In this document: piece after piece, positions 51,054 to 58,958 of the stretch
Layout: each line of letters opens with the position of its first letter
Position numbering within the stretch: the first letter of the stretch is position 1
NCBI RefSeq assembly: GCF_017876545.1
Contig: NZ_JAGIOD010000002.1
Span: 930,001 to 994,000, forward strand
Length of the DNA: 64,000 nucleotides
Direction: 5' to 3'
Source: Brachybacterium sacelli
Lineage (GTDB): Bacteria > Actinomycetota > Actinomycetes > Actinomycetales > Dermabacteraceae
Notes under the pieces: model-generated
Told to the model about the DNA's origin: nothing
Databases searched by the model: none
The model's input: the letters and a program-made list of their open reading frames with translations, nothing else
Position numbers and translations under genes: made by a program

Positions 51054-52333
51054 GCACCGACCTGACGAGCACGGGCATACCCCAGGAGCTCTCGCCCGCG
51101 AACGGAGCGGTGCTCGTCGCGAGGACGGCCGCCGCCTCGGCGCTCGGACTGCTGATCACCCACCAGATCACCGGCCACGGCACGTTCCAGGCTCTGGTGA
51201 TGCTCGTCGGCGCGACGATTGCCGCCACGCCGGTCCTGCTGTGGGAGTGGGTTGCGATCGGGCGGCTGCCGGTACCCGAGGAGGAACCGCTGTCCGACCC
51301 GCGACAGGTCGCGATCCCTCCCGACGTCATCCGCGGGACCACGGCCGAGACGACATTCCCTCCGCTGGCGGCAACGCGCCCAGACCACGAGGTCCTCGAG
51401 CGATTGCGTCAGCTGCGCGTGCTGTGCCGTCAATCCACCGCCGGCGACGCCGAGCTCTACGCGGTCTCCCGCGTCCGGCAACTGGCCCTGGCGCCGGTCC
51501 GTGAGGCGTGCAGGCGACGTCGTCGACGTCAGCGGCTTCTCGAGGTCATCCCCGTCGTCGCAGTCACAGCGACGGCCTTCCTTGCGCCGCTGCTCATCGG
51601 CTCCTCGCCATGGCTGCTCGCGGTGGCGATTGCGTTGCCTGTTGTCGCGGTGACGGTCCTCGGCGCGTTCCGCGTGCAGCTGCCCGGGCCCCGAGATGCC
51701 GCCCGCGATGCTGCCGGGTACAGCGCGTTCACTGAGCTGGGATGTGTTGGCGCGAACCGGGTCGGCCAGGACGTGTTCGGAGGCGCGGAGAAGTTCGGGA
51801 TCGCGGGGGAGCGCCGCACCGCCGAGCTGCTGGGGACCTGGCTCTCGGGGATGAGCCGCGTGGGGGTCTTTCACTCCCTGCGCTTCCCGGAATCTTCCCG
51901 AGCGGACATCGACCACGTAGTGGTGATCGGCCGCGAACTGTTCGTCATCGACTCCAAGGCATGGAAGGGAGGGGAGTACCGACGAGGGGCCGACGACGTG
52001 ATCATCGCCCCGGACGGCAGCGTGCGGCCCTCCTCGATGCCGGCGGCGGCCGTCCTTCTTGGCCGGGCAGGCTGGGGTGACGTCCGGGTTGTCACGGTCA
52101 TCCACGCCACCAGCGGAGAAGTGTCGGTGACCTCGAGCGACGATGCGGGCCACATGGTTCTGACCCCGGTCGAGCTGGTTCAGGTGCTGCTCGAAGCCCG
52201 CGATCGAACGAGCCGAGCTCCATGGGGCACCGGGGACGCCGAGATGTTCGACAGTCACACCGCGCAGCTGACGGCGACGCTCGTCGCAGCGCCCGCTAGG
52301 GAAAGTACGGACCGCGTCCTGCTCACGGAGTGA
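51050..52333 (+). CDS. Membrane-associated NERD-domain protein
   Basis: 427 residues from GTG overlapping the previous stop (GTGA). Hydrophobic segments at about 15-60 and 165-205 flank a charged region, giving a membrane anchor. The NERD core is in the second half: G-I-A-G-E-R-R-T-A-E-L-L, S-R-A-D-I-D-H-V-V-V-I-G-R-E-L-F-V-I-D-S-K-A-W-K-G-G-E-Y. The D-H and D-S-K-x-W positions match the soluble NERD protein at 30561, though the rest differs. Confidence 0.78.
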   Translation: MSTDLTSTGIPQELSPANGAVLVARTAAASALGLLITHQITGHGTFQALVMLVGATIAATPVLLWEWVAIGRLPVPEEEPLSDPRQVAIPPDVIRGTTAETTFPPLAATRPDHEVLERLRQLRVLCRQSTAGDAELYAVSRVRQLALAPVREACRRRRRRQRLLEVIPVVAVTATAFLAPLLIGSSPWLLAVAIALPVVAVTVLGAFRVQLPGPRDAARDAAGYSAFTELGCVGANRVGQDVFGGAEKFGIAGERRTAELLGTWLSGMSRVGVFHSLRFPESSRADIDHVVVIGRELFVIDSKAWKGGEYRRGADDVIIAPDGSVRPSSMPAAAVLLGRAGWGDVRVVTVIHATSGEVSVTSSDDAGHMVLTPVELVQVLLEARDRTSRAPWGTGDAEMFDSHTAQLTATLVAAPARESTDRVLLTE

Positions 52334-52394
52334 AAGCTGCTGGGCGCAGCGTTCGTCAGCGCGATCGGGCAGAGGTGTCCCGCCACGGACTGGC

Positions 52395-52404
52395 CCCGCC
52401 CACT
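52395..52404 (+). promoter_or_regulatory. Start-associated CCCGCCCACT element
   Basis: CCCGCCCACTGTCCC, 34 bp before the preferred GTG at 52439; an ATG only 7 bp downstream lacks a ribosome site. Confidence 0.6.
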
Positions 52405-52438
52405 GTCCCGGATGAGCAACTACCAGCGGGAGGGCACC

Positions 52439-53635
52439 GTGACGGGCATCGTGCGCAAGAGGGACACCGGCGAGAAAGGCAACCAGGGCGAGTTCGGGAC
52501 GATCGTTCGCGGGGACGCTGAGGTGCACGTCGCCTCGCACCCCGGAACGGACGACCCCACGGGAACGGCCCTGGTCGAACGGTTCGGTTTCGATGTGCGT
52601 ACCGCCGATCCTGTCAACTTCGACGAGCACGCGGCGACAACTGCCAAGGAACTGGCAAGGGCCCACTCGCGCCTGAGGTTCCATCTCGATGTGCTGCATC
52701 GCGCCGTCGGCGACCGCAGGAAGCCCGGCGCCACCTGGGGCAAGAGCGACCAGCAGATCCTCGAGGCAGCACGTGAGTGGGTAACCCTCGCCGATGGTGG
52801 TGGCGCGTCCGAGGCAACTGGGGCACGGGTGCGGACACCCTTGCACGATGCGGAGGCGTCCCAGGAGGAGGTCGAGCGTGCCCGGGAGCAGACCGACGGC
52901 CTGGAAGAGGCGTTCCGGATCCGGGGCGGCTGGAACCGCGCCTTCCTCGTGGCCAACGCGAACGGCCATGTGCACTCGAGCATGGGCTGCTCGACGTGCC
53001 GACCTTCGACTCAGTACGCGTGGATGACCGGGTACTCCGGCGCCGACGAGGACTCGATCGTGAAGGACGCTGGACACCGCGCCTGCACCACCTGCTACCC
53101 ATCGGCTCCCGTGGGGGATGCCGGTTCCTTGCCGACGAAGATGTTCACCCCGGACGAGGTCGCCGCGCAGAAGGCTCGCGAGAAGAAGGAGGCTTTCGCG
53201 AAGCTGACCCCGGCCGAGAAGCGTGCCCGCAAGCGCGAGGAGAAGCTGGCCGCCGCCGTGTCGAAGAACGGCAAGCCGCTGCGGTTCGAGGAGGACCTCG
53301 GCAATGTTGGTGTGATGCGCGAGGTCATCTCCACCGAGAAGGATGCCGAAGGTGCCTGGCAGAGGGGTCTGGGTGATGCCATCAACCTCAAGGCGACCGC
53401 GGCCGAGGTGCTACCGGAGTTCGAGGGCGTACGACGCGACGAGGATGCCCGTGCAGCGTGGCGTGCACGGATGCGCCCGGAGATCGCCCGCACTCTCGCC
53501 GAGAAGCACGGCACGACGTCACTCGAGGAGAAGCAGCGCCTGGATGAACTCACCCGGTCCTACTTCGCCGAGAAGGTCCCGCGCCTGGCCGAGGCGTTCG
53601 AGGCCGACGGGGATGAGAACTACCTCGAGAACTGA
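52439..53635 (+). CDS. Tagged protein D with Cys-rich (GHVH/CSTC) domain
   Basis: 398 residues from GTG, which has GGGAGGG in front and places the tag at the same distance from the N-terminus as in the other members; ATG 52412 is less likely. Tag: R-K-R-D-T-G-E-K-G-N-Q-G-E-F-G then V-R-G-D-A-E-V. The central domain has W-N-R-A-F-L-V-A-N-A-N-G-H-V-H-S-S, C-S-T-C and H-R-A-C-T-T-C-Y-P-S-A-P, a probable zinc-binding unit I associate with actinophage and plasmid proteins. Coiled, lysine-rich helices follow. Function unknown. Confidence 0.78.
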   Translation: MTGIVRKRDTGEKGNQGEFGTIVRGDAEVHVASHPGTDDPTGTALVERFGFDVRTADPVNFDEHAATTAKELARAHSRLRFHLDVLHRAVGDRRKPGATWGKSDQQILEAAREWVTLADGGGASEATGARVRTPLHDAEASQEEVERAREQTDGLEEAFRIRGGWNRAFLVANANGHVHSSMGCSTCRPSTQYAWMTGYSGADEDSIVKDAGHRACTTCYPSAPVGDAGSLPTKMFTPDEVAAQKAREKKEAFAKLTPAEKRARKREEKLAAAVSKNGKPLRFEEDLGNVGVMREVISTEKDAEGAWQRGLGDAINLKATAAEVLPEFEGVRRDEDARAAWRARMRPEIARTLAEKHGTTSLEEKQRLDELTRSYFAEKVPRLAEAFEADGDENYLEN

Positions 53636-53685
53636 GCGATCCGCGGTCGCCGTCGCACGACATGGGGTCCTGCGAAAGTAGATGG

Positions 53686-53694
53686 TCGCCCACT
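53686..53694 (+). promoter_or_regulatory. Start-associated element, variant TCGCCCACT
   Basis: TCGCCCACTGGAGGA, merging with the ribosome site; 9 bp to the ATG at 53704. Confidence 0.5.
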
Positions 53695-53703
53695 GGAGGA
53701 AGC

Positions 53704-54471
53704 ATGAGCTCGCGCACCAAGACATCCCGTCTCTACCGCCTCTGGTCCCTCGCCGTTCTGGCCGCGGCCATTACGGCCATGGTGTGGTTCGCGACGGGCC
53801 ACCGAACCGAGCTGCGCCAGATCTTCGAGACGCTTCGAGACGGACTGCCGATCACCACCCAGGCTGAAGCAGCGGGGCAGAGCGCCTGGCTGGACAGTGG
53901 GCCAACGACGATCGATCCGCAGGAGCTGGCCAGCTTGGACATCGAGGAACAGGACCGCTCCGACGACGACTATGAGCGCGACGAGTTCGGCTCCAGCTGG
54001 CTCGATGTCGATGAAAATTCTTGCGACACTCGCAACGATATTCTCGCCCGTGACCTTGTGGACGTCACCTATGAGGACGGGGCCGATTGCGAGATCGCCG
54101 ATGGCACGCTGCATGACCCGTACACCGGCACAACGATCGAGGGGAACCTGAGCGAGGATGTCGAGATCGACCACATCGTCTCGCTCGGGGATGCCTGGTA
54201 CTCCGGCGCCGAACAGTGGAGCGACGAGAAGCGCGAGCGGTTCGCCAACGATCCGTCGAACTTGGTGGCGGTCGATGGACCGGCGAACACGTCCAAGAGT
54301 GATGACTCGATCTCCGAGTGGTATCCGCACTGGGACGCCCCCGGCGACACCGTCGAGTGCCGGTACGCCGCGGCGTACGTGCACGTGCTGGCCGAGTACG
54401 ACCTCTCGGTGACCCGCGACGACTACACGCTGCTCAAGCAGCTCGAGGCCAACTGCAAGGAGCTGGCGTAG
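53704..54471 (+). CDS. Membrane-anchored DUF1524-type HNH nuclease
   Basis: 255 residues. An N-terminal signal-anchor (L-Y-R-L-W-S-L-A-V-L-A-A-A-I-T-A-M-V-W-F-A) places the rest outside. The domain has R-D-E-F-G-S-S-W-L-D-V-D, C-D-T-R-N-D-I-L-A-R-D-L, D-P-Y-T-G-T-T-I, D-V-E-I-D-H-I-V-S-L-G-D-A-W and D-P-S-N-L-V-A-V-D-G-P-A-N-T-S-K, the usual order for secreted DUF1524 nucleases, with D-H-I as the metal centre. It may cut incoming or competing DNA at the surface. Confidence 0.85.
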   Translation: MSSRTKTSRLYRLWSLAVLAAAITAMVWFATGHRTELRQIFETLRDGLPITTQAEAAGQSAWLDSGPTTIDPQELASLDIEEQDRSDDDYERDEFGSSWLDVDENSCDTRNDILARDLVDVTYEDGADCEIADGTLHDPYTGTTIEGNLSEDVEIDHIVSLGDAWYSGAEQWSDEKRERFANDPSNLVAVDGPANTSKSDDSISEWYPHWDAPGDTVECRYAAAYVHVLAEYDLSVTRDDYTLLKQLEANCKELA

Positions 54472-54522
54472 GCCCTCGCCGGGTTCCGATTCGGTCCCGT
54501 GGGTGCATATCGAGGTGGCGCA

Positions 54523-54531
54523 CCGCCCACT
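54523..54531 (+). promoter_or_regulatory. Start-associated CCGCCCACT element
   Basis: CCGCCCACTGGCACGA then GTGAAG, 39 bp before the gene at 54571. Confidence 0.6.
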
Positions 54532-54570
54532 GGCACGAGTGAAGTCCGATCACTACCGAGGAGATCCATC

Positions 54571-55194
54571 ATGCGCGACGGCGCTTTCCGCATCCTCTAC
54601 CTGCTTCTGCACGCCGGGTTTCTGGCTCTGTACGCCTATGCCCTGAGCCTGACCGTGAGCCTTCCTGAGGTGTTCCCCTCCTCCTCGCCGCCGTTCTACC
54701 TCGCGCTCTCCGGGGCCGTCGTCCTCATGGTGGGAGCTCGGGCACTCATCCGCGATGTTCCCGAGCTCGAGGGTCCCCTCGGAGCGCTAGGCGAGCGGGT
54801 GATGTATCCGCTGAAGATGGTTCTCCTTGGCGGCATTCCGCTACTGGTGATGCCGGATCCCACTGCAGCCAAAGTGTTTGGAATCGCCGCTGCGTCGGTA
54901 GTCCTGGTGGCAGACCTGTGGCTCCGCCTGCATGACACCACGACATGCATCGTCACCAGGTGGAGTCCCCGCCAGCACGGGCGACCGGACTTCGGGTGGA
55001 ACCTCCGCTGGAGTGCATCTCATCTCCTGCCCACTGTGGCGACGTGGTTGATGATGGCCATAGCCTGCGCGGGCCCGGCGGTCGGTCTCTCCCTCAGCGG
55101 GATCCTCGTGGTCCTCGTGGTCTCCCTGGGGGTGTCGCTGATGCGTATTGCAGGGGCGCGACGATCCGCCCTTCGCGCCGCAGAGGCCTACTGA
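54571..55194 (+). CDS. Polytopic membrane protein
   Basis: 207 residues from ATG after GAGGAG. About six hydrophobic segments, the clearest being I-L-Y-L-L-L-H-A-G-F-L-A-L-Y-A-Y-A-L and F-Y-L-A-L-S-G-A-V-V-L-M-V-G near the start and L-S-G-I-L-V-V-L-V-V-S-L-G-V near the end. No family recognised. It follows the surface nuclease and could be its membrane partner or an immunity factor; nothing in the sequence proves this. Confidence 0.65.
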   Translation: MRDGAFRILYLLLHAGFLALYAYALSLTVSLPEVFPSSSPPFYLALSGAVVLMVGARALIRDVPELEGPLGALGERVMYPLKMVLLGGIPLLVMPDPTAAKVFGIAAASVVLVADLWLRLHDTTTCIVTRWSPRQHGRPDFGWNLRWSASHLLPTVATWLMMAIACAGPAVGLSLSGILVVLVVSLGVSLMRIAGARRSALRAAEAY

Positions 55195-55326
55195 TTCGTC
55201 GCGAAGTCGATCCCAGGGCCGCGGCGCGCCCGTACGCGCTGGTCAGGGCGAGCTGTAAGGGCCCGAGGCGACCTGAATCTGCTCAGGCGCGTCAGGGCTG
55301 AGCACGGAGGGATGACCTGGGCGGAC

Positions 55327-55336
55327 CCCGCCCACT
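55327..55336 (+). promoter_or_regulatory. Start-associated CCCGCCCACT element within a hairpin
   Basis: CCCGCCCACTTCCCCCGG, 40 bp before the gene at 55377. With the preceding TGGGCGG it forms a 7-bp hairpin (TGGGCGG-ACC-CCGCCCA). Confidence 0.6.
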
Positions 55337-55376
55337 TCCCCCGGGGAGGCGTGATCACGATGAAGAGGAGCGAACA

Positions 55377-55949
55377 ATGACAGAGCCTACGGCGAAGCTG
55401 CGGAAGAAGGATACTGGGGAGACCGGCAACGGCGGGCAGTTCGGGGCCATGTCCAGGTCGGAGGCTTCCGTCGAGGTGATGCCTCCGGCCGGGGGAGACG
55501 ACTTCGAGCAGCGGTACCGCGACAAGGTCACGGAGAGCAATGCCGCGTTCGCGAAGTACGAGACGCTCAGCGTCGAGGCGAACGGATTGGTCATCGACGA
55601 GATGAGCCGACGCGCATCCGAGAACGCCCCGGAAGCCGCCATCGCCATCGGCATCGCTTCGGAGCCGGACTACGATCCCCCGGAGCGCCCCGAGGACAGC
55701 CTGCGAGGCTTGCGCTGGATCCACGCCGACGGCAGTGTCCACGCGATCGACGACGACCTCGCCGACACGTACGACCAGGAGTGGTCCACCGTGGACCGCA
55801 GCATGATCCCGTACAACGAACACTTCGGCCTCATCGAACGAGGCGACAGTGGATTGCCTGACGCGGAGCTGGCCACCGAGGACGTCGAGTTCCTCATCCC
55901 GATCCGCGGCCGCGAACACGGCATGGACGAGCCCAGCTCGTGGCAATGA
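55377..55949 (+). CDS. Tagged protein E
   Basis: 190 residues from ATG with GAGGAGCG. Tag: L-R-K-K-D-T-G-E-T-G-N-G-G-Q-F-G then S-R-S-E-A-S-V. After a Pro/Gly linker the body is acidic and alpha/beta: Y-R-D-K-V-T-E-S-N-A-A-F-A-K-Y-E-T, L-R-W-I-H-A-D-G-S-V-H-A-I-D-D-D and V-E-F-L-I-P-I-R-G. No known domain. It shows that the tag is not confined to beta-helix proteins. Confidence 0.72.
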   Translation: MTEPTAKLRKKDTGETGNGGQFGAMSRSEASVEVMPPAGGDDFEQRYRDKVTESNAAFAKYETLSVEANGLVIDEMSRRASENAPEAAIAIGIASEPDYDPPERPEDSLRGLRWIHADGSVHAIDDDLADTYDQEWSTVDRSMIPYNEHFGLIERGDSGLPDAELATEDVEFLIPIRGREHGMDEPSSWQ

Positions 55950-55975
55950 CGCTCCTCGTCCTGTGACGGCCCTGC

Positions 55976-55985
55976 TACGCCCACT
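55976..55985 (+). promoter_or_regulatory. Start-associated element, variant ACGCCCACT
   Basis: TACGCCCACTGGC, 39 bp before the gene at 56025. Confidence 0.5.
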
Positions 55986-56024
55986 GGCTACGCGATCGAC
56001 GGCGCGCGGAAGGATGGCACAGGC

Positions 56025-56531
56025 ATGAGCTGGAGACGCAGGATCCATCCCGACGGCTACGGGTTCTTCGCCGATCCAGATGGCGCCCTCACGCTCATCG
56101 CGGCATCTTTCGCGGCATTTCTGGTCCTGGACCTCGTCAGCTTCGCCCGGGTTGTCCCGGAGGTCTTTCTCCTGTACCTCGGGTCCGAGGGGTTCCTCGG
56201 CTTCGTCGGCTTGGTGGTGACGTTCTCGTGCTGCTCCGGCGTCATGGGTTCGTCGATCATCCGTATGTGGGCTCCGGTGGACTTCGAGCAGACGGCACGT
56301 TTCCACGGATGGGTGGCCATGGCCGGCGCCGTCCTCATGGTCGAGCTGCACATCGTGGTCGGCTGGCCGATGCAAGCCCTCATCCCGGACCCGGTCCACG
56401 CGATCGGGGCCCGGATGCTGTGTGTCGTAGCCACCCTGGTCGGTTTCGCCCGAGCGGTGCGAAGCGTGACGGTTCCTCGTGAGACATGGGCAACGACGAA
56501 AGCGGCGCAGCTGAGGCGTGAGCGTTCCTGA
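56025..56531 (+). CDS. Four-helix membrane protein
   Basis: 168 residues from ATG. Hydrophobic helices at about residues 20-42, 48-78, 90-118 and 122-140; the termini are charged. The first loop has F-A-D-P-D-G-A-L-T-L. No family recognised. Alone between two tagged genes. Confidence 0.62.
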   Translation: MSWRRRIHPDGYGFFADPDGALTLIAASFAAFLVLDLVSFARVVPEVFLLYLGSEGFLGFVGLVVTFSCCSGVMGSSIIRMWAPVDFEQTARFHGWVAMAGAVLMVELHIVVGWPMQALIPDPVHAIGARMLCVVATLVGFARAVRSVTVPRETWATTKAAQLRRERS

Positions 56532-56556
56532 CGCGGCGGTCCCGCGAAAGAACGTT

Positions 56557-56566
56557 CCCGCCCACT
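56557..56566 (+). promoter_or_regulatory. Start-associated CCCGCCCACT element
   Basis: CCCGCCCACTTCCCCTC then GTGAGT, 39 bp before the gene at 56606. Confidence 0.6.
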
Positions 56567-56605
56567 TCCCCTCGTGAGTCCGTCACGAGAGAAGAGGGAG
56601 CACTC

Positions 56606-57985
56606 ATGGCCGCGACGAAGGCGCCGAAGATCCGCAAGCGCGACACCGGGGAGGCTGGCAACAAGGGTGAGTTCGGTTCTGTCTCGCGCGGTGAGGCCGA
56701 GCTAGACGTGGCGACGCCCCAGACCAGCCTCGAGGCAAGCATCGGCGAGGATGTCTCAATCGATCCGAGCGCCCAGGTCGGGGATCGCGTGCAGATCGGT
56801 GACGATGCCGTCATCGGCGCCGACGTCACGATCGGCCCGGATGTGAGCATCGGACAGGGCACTGCGATCGCGGACGGGTCCACCATCGGCGCCGGCAGCG
56901 TGATCGAGAAGGACGCGCGCCTCGCTGAAGCCGTGGCTCTCGGGGACGGGGTGATCCTGCGCGACGGGGTGACCCTGCAGTCGCGATGCTTCCTCGACAC
57001 CGGGACCGTGGTCGGGGAGGAGGCTAGCGTCGGGGAGGAAACGCGTATCGGGCGCGACACGCAGATCGAGCCGTACACCCGCATCGGTGCCCAGGCGACC
57101 ATCGACCAGTCCGTCGCGATCGGCGAGAGCTCCACCCTGAAGGACCGGTCAACCATCCGCCATTCGGCGCAGATCGGCGAGCAGGTCACCATCGGTACCG
57201 GCTCCGAGATCCACGCCGAGTCCTCGATCTCCGACGGCGCGACTGTCGGCACCCGCAGCCGCCTGGAGGGGACCTTCGGTCGAGAGCTCGAGGTCGGATC
57301 CCGCACGCGGCTGCTGGGCGGCGCCACCTGGGGTGACTCCATCGAGGTCGGCGACGGGGTGAAGATCGAGGCCGACCAGCGGTCACGGTTCGCTGACGAC
57401 ACCTGCATCGGCGACAAGGTGACGATCACCAATGCGATCATCACGGGCGAGTTGTCCGCGGGAGAGGGGGTGAAGATCAGCGGCGGCACTCGGCCCTGCG
57501 AATTGGACGGGGCCATCGCGATCGGCCCGGCCACCTCCCTGACGGGCGTTGTCGACGTCCAGGACGGAGTCGAGATCGGTGAGGAGACCCGTATCGAGGG
57601 GCCGTCCGGCCGCTACGAGGAGGAGGTCTCCACGCAGATCGACGCCGGGTGTGAAGTGCTCGACCGCGCAGTGCTGCACCCTGGGGTGCGGCTGGGGGAA
57701 GGGTCGATCATCGGGGACGCATCCGAGCTCGGGCCCAGTGTCGTGGCCGGCGCACGGACCGAAGTCGGCAACAGCGTCACCGTCGGGGACTTCTCGCGTC
57801 TGAACGGGTCGGTGATCAGCGACGGCGCCCGGGTCGGCCATGGAGTCGAAGCCGGTCACGCGGCCGACGTAGGGGAGCGCGCCGTCATCCAGGACAACGC
57901 GGTTATCGATGCCTACGCCCGCGTCGAGGACGACGGCTATGTCACCCGCGGGGATGTCGTGCGAGAGGCCGCGACCATGCGCTGA
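56606..57985 (+). CDS. Tagged left-handed beta-helix protein F (long form)
   Basis: 459 residues from ATG with AGAGGGAG. Tag: I-R-K-R-D-T-G-E-A-G-N-K-G-E-F-G then S-R-G-E-A-E-L. From about residue 45 to 440 hexapeptide repeats run nearly without break (I-G-E-D-V-S, V-G-D-R-V-Q, I-G-D-D-A-V, I-G-P-D-V-S, V-G-E-E-A-S, I-G-R-D-T-Q), with short interruptions near 225 and 300. That predicts more than 20 turns of left-handed helix, which is very long and clearly acidic. No acyltransferase site is visible. Possible roles: DNA-mimic decoy, fibre or scaffold. Confidence 0.82.
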   Translation: MAATKAPKIRKRDTGEAGNKGEFGSVSRGEAELDVATPQTSLEASIGEDVSIDPSAQVGDRVQIGDDAVIGADVTIGPDVSIGQGTAIADGSTIGAGSVIEKDARLAEAVALGDGVILRDGVTLQSRCFLDTGTVVGEEASVGEETRIGRDTQIEPYTRIGAQATIDQSVAIGESSTLKDRSTIRHSAQIGEQVTIGTGSEIHAESSISDGATVGTRSRLEGTFGRELEVGSRTRLLGGATWGDSIEVGDGVKIEADQRSRFADDTCIGDKVTITNAIITGELSAGEGVKISGGTRPCELDGAIAIGPATSLTGVVDVQDGVEIGEETRIEGPSGRYEEEVSTQIDAGCEVLDRAVLHPGVRLGEGSIIGDASELGPSVVAGARTEVGNSVTVGDFSRLNGSVISDGARVGHGVEAGHAADVGERAVIQDNAVIDAYARVEDDGYVTRGDVVREAATMR

Positions 57986-58079
57986 CGAAGGACGGCTCGG
58001 GACGCACTGTTCACTCGCGCTCCTGTGACCTGCACGGATGACGGAGTGGGATCCTGTTCGCGAGCGGCACGGTGTGGGC

Positions 58080-58535
58080 ATGACTCACTACATCGAACTC
58101 CTGACCTTCCAGCTCCGCCACATCGAGACTCGCCGCATCGTCTCGTGCTTCATCACGATCTCCTCGGCGCTCCTCGGGCTCGCCGTCCTTCTCGTGCCCC
58201 TGTCCGGGCGCTTCGCCGGCATCGCCCTCGCCGTCTCCGCGATCTCGGTGGTGATCGTCTTCGGCGCCGAGTACGACCACGGCCGCGGACTCCGCCGTGC
58301 AGATCGGTTCGATCTCCGGTACCCCATCGGGAACCTGCTGTCCGCCGGCAGCGGGCCCTTCGCCAAGATTCTGGGCCCGATCGGCATCGATCTCGGGATC
58401 CCCGATGCCGCCGTGCCCTTCGCGCTGATCGCCGCTCAGTGCCTCTCCCACGGCGCCGGAATCCTCATCGCCGCACTGACGATGCGCGACGACCTGCGTA
58501 GCGCGATGGAACAGAGCGACGCCGGCATCCGATGA
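58080..58535 (+). CDS. Small membrane protein
   Basis: 151 residues from ATG at 58080; ATG 58038 is possible. Two hydrophobic helices at about 20-42 and 48-68, another near 115-140. Basic and charged loops: R-H-I-E-T-R-R-I and D-H-G-R-G-L-R-R-A-D-R. No family recognised. A start-associated element is not evident, unlike its neighbours. Confidence 0.55.
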   Translation: MTHYIELLTFQLRHIETRRIVSCFITISSALLGLAVLLVPLSGRFAGIALAVSAISVVIVFGAEYDHGRGLRRADRFDLRYPIGNLLSAGSGPFAKILGPIGIDLGIPDAAVPFALIAAQCLSHGAGILIAALTMRDDLRSAMEQSDAGIR

Positions 58536-58542
58536 CCGGGTG

Positions 58543-58584
58543 GTGGGCGGACCGGACGTCCTACTGGAGCCCCGGTCCGCCCAC
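58543..58584 (+). terminator. Perfect 13-bp hairpin containing the start-associated element
   Basis: GTGGGCGGACCGG (58543-58555) and CCGGTCCGCCCAC (58572-58584) pair fully around a 16-base loop. It begins 8 bp after the previous stop and ends 9 bp before the next ATG, so it may both end one transcript and mask or shape the next start. Confidence 0.6.
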
Positions 58585-58585
58585 T
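58577..58585 (+). promoter_or_regulatory. Start-associated CCGCCCACT element within the hairpin
   Basis: CCGCCCACTGGAGCG, 8 bp before the ATG at 58594; the right arm of the hairpin at 58543-58584. Confidence 0.6.
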
Positions 58586-58593
58586 GGAGCGAC

Positions 58594-58881
58594 ATGAGCA
58601 CCACGACGCAGCACACGGCCATCCGAGCGACGCCCCTGTCGGTGCCGCCTCGACGAGCCGACACACTGTTCGGGCACACACCGTCCGTCGCATCGGAACT
58701 GGCGACCTGTGACCGTTGCCCGACGGCGAAGGCGAAGGTCAAGGCGGTCTACGCCGACGGCCCCATCTACCTCTGCGGCCACCACGCCAGAGAGTCGTGG
58801 GGCGCGCTCGAGCGCACCGCGCTTCGCATCCGCGCCGACATCCCCAGCGGGGCCTTCTACCTACCGATGGCTCCCCGCTGA
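58594..58881 (+). CDS. DUF7455-type small zinc-binding protein
   Basis: 95 residues. The core A-T-C-D-R-C-P-T-A-K-A-K-V-K-A-V-Y-A-D-G-P-I-Y-L-C-G-H-H-A-R-E matches the C-x-x-C ... C-G-H-H unit found in many small actinomycete proteins; it should bind zinc. Function unknown. It is the last gene with a start-associated element before the XRE/ImmA cargo. Confidence 0.75.
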   Translation: MSTTTQHTAIRATPLSVPPRRADTLFGHTPSVASELATCDRCPTAKAKVKAVYADGPIYLCGHHARESWGALERTALRIRADIPSGAFYLPMAPR

Positions 58882-58958
58882 GCCACGAGACCCATGAGAA
58901 AGCGCCGAGATGGCCAACCCGACCAAACCGCCGACCGGATGGCTGCAATACCTCCTTG

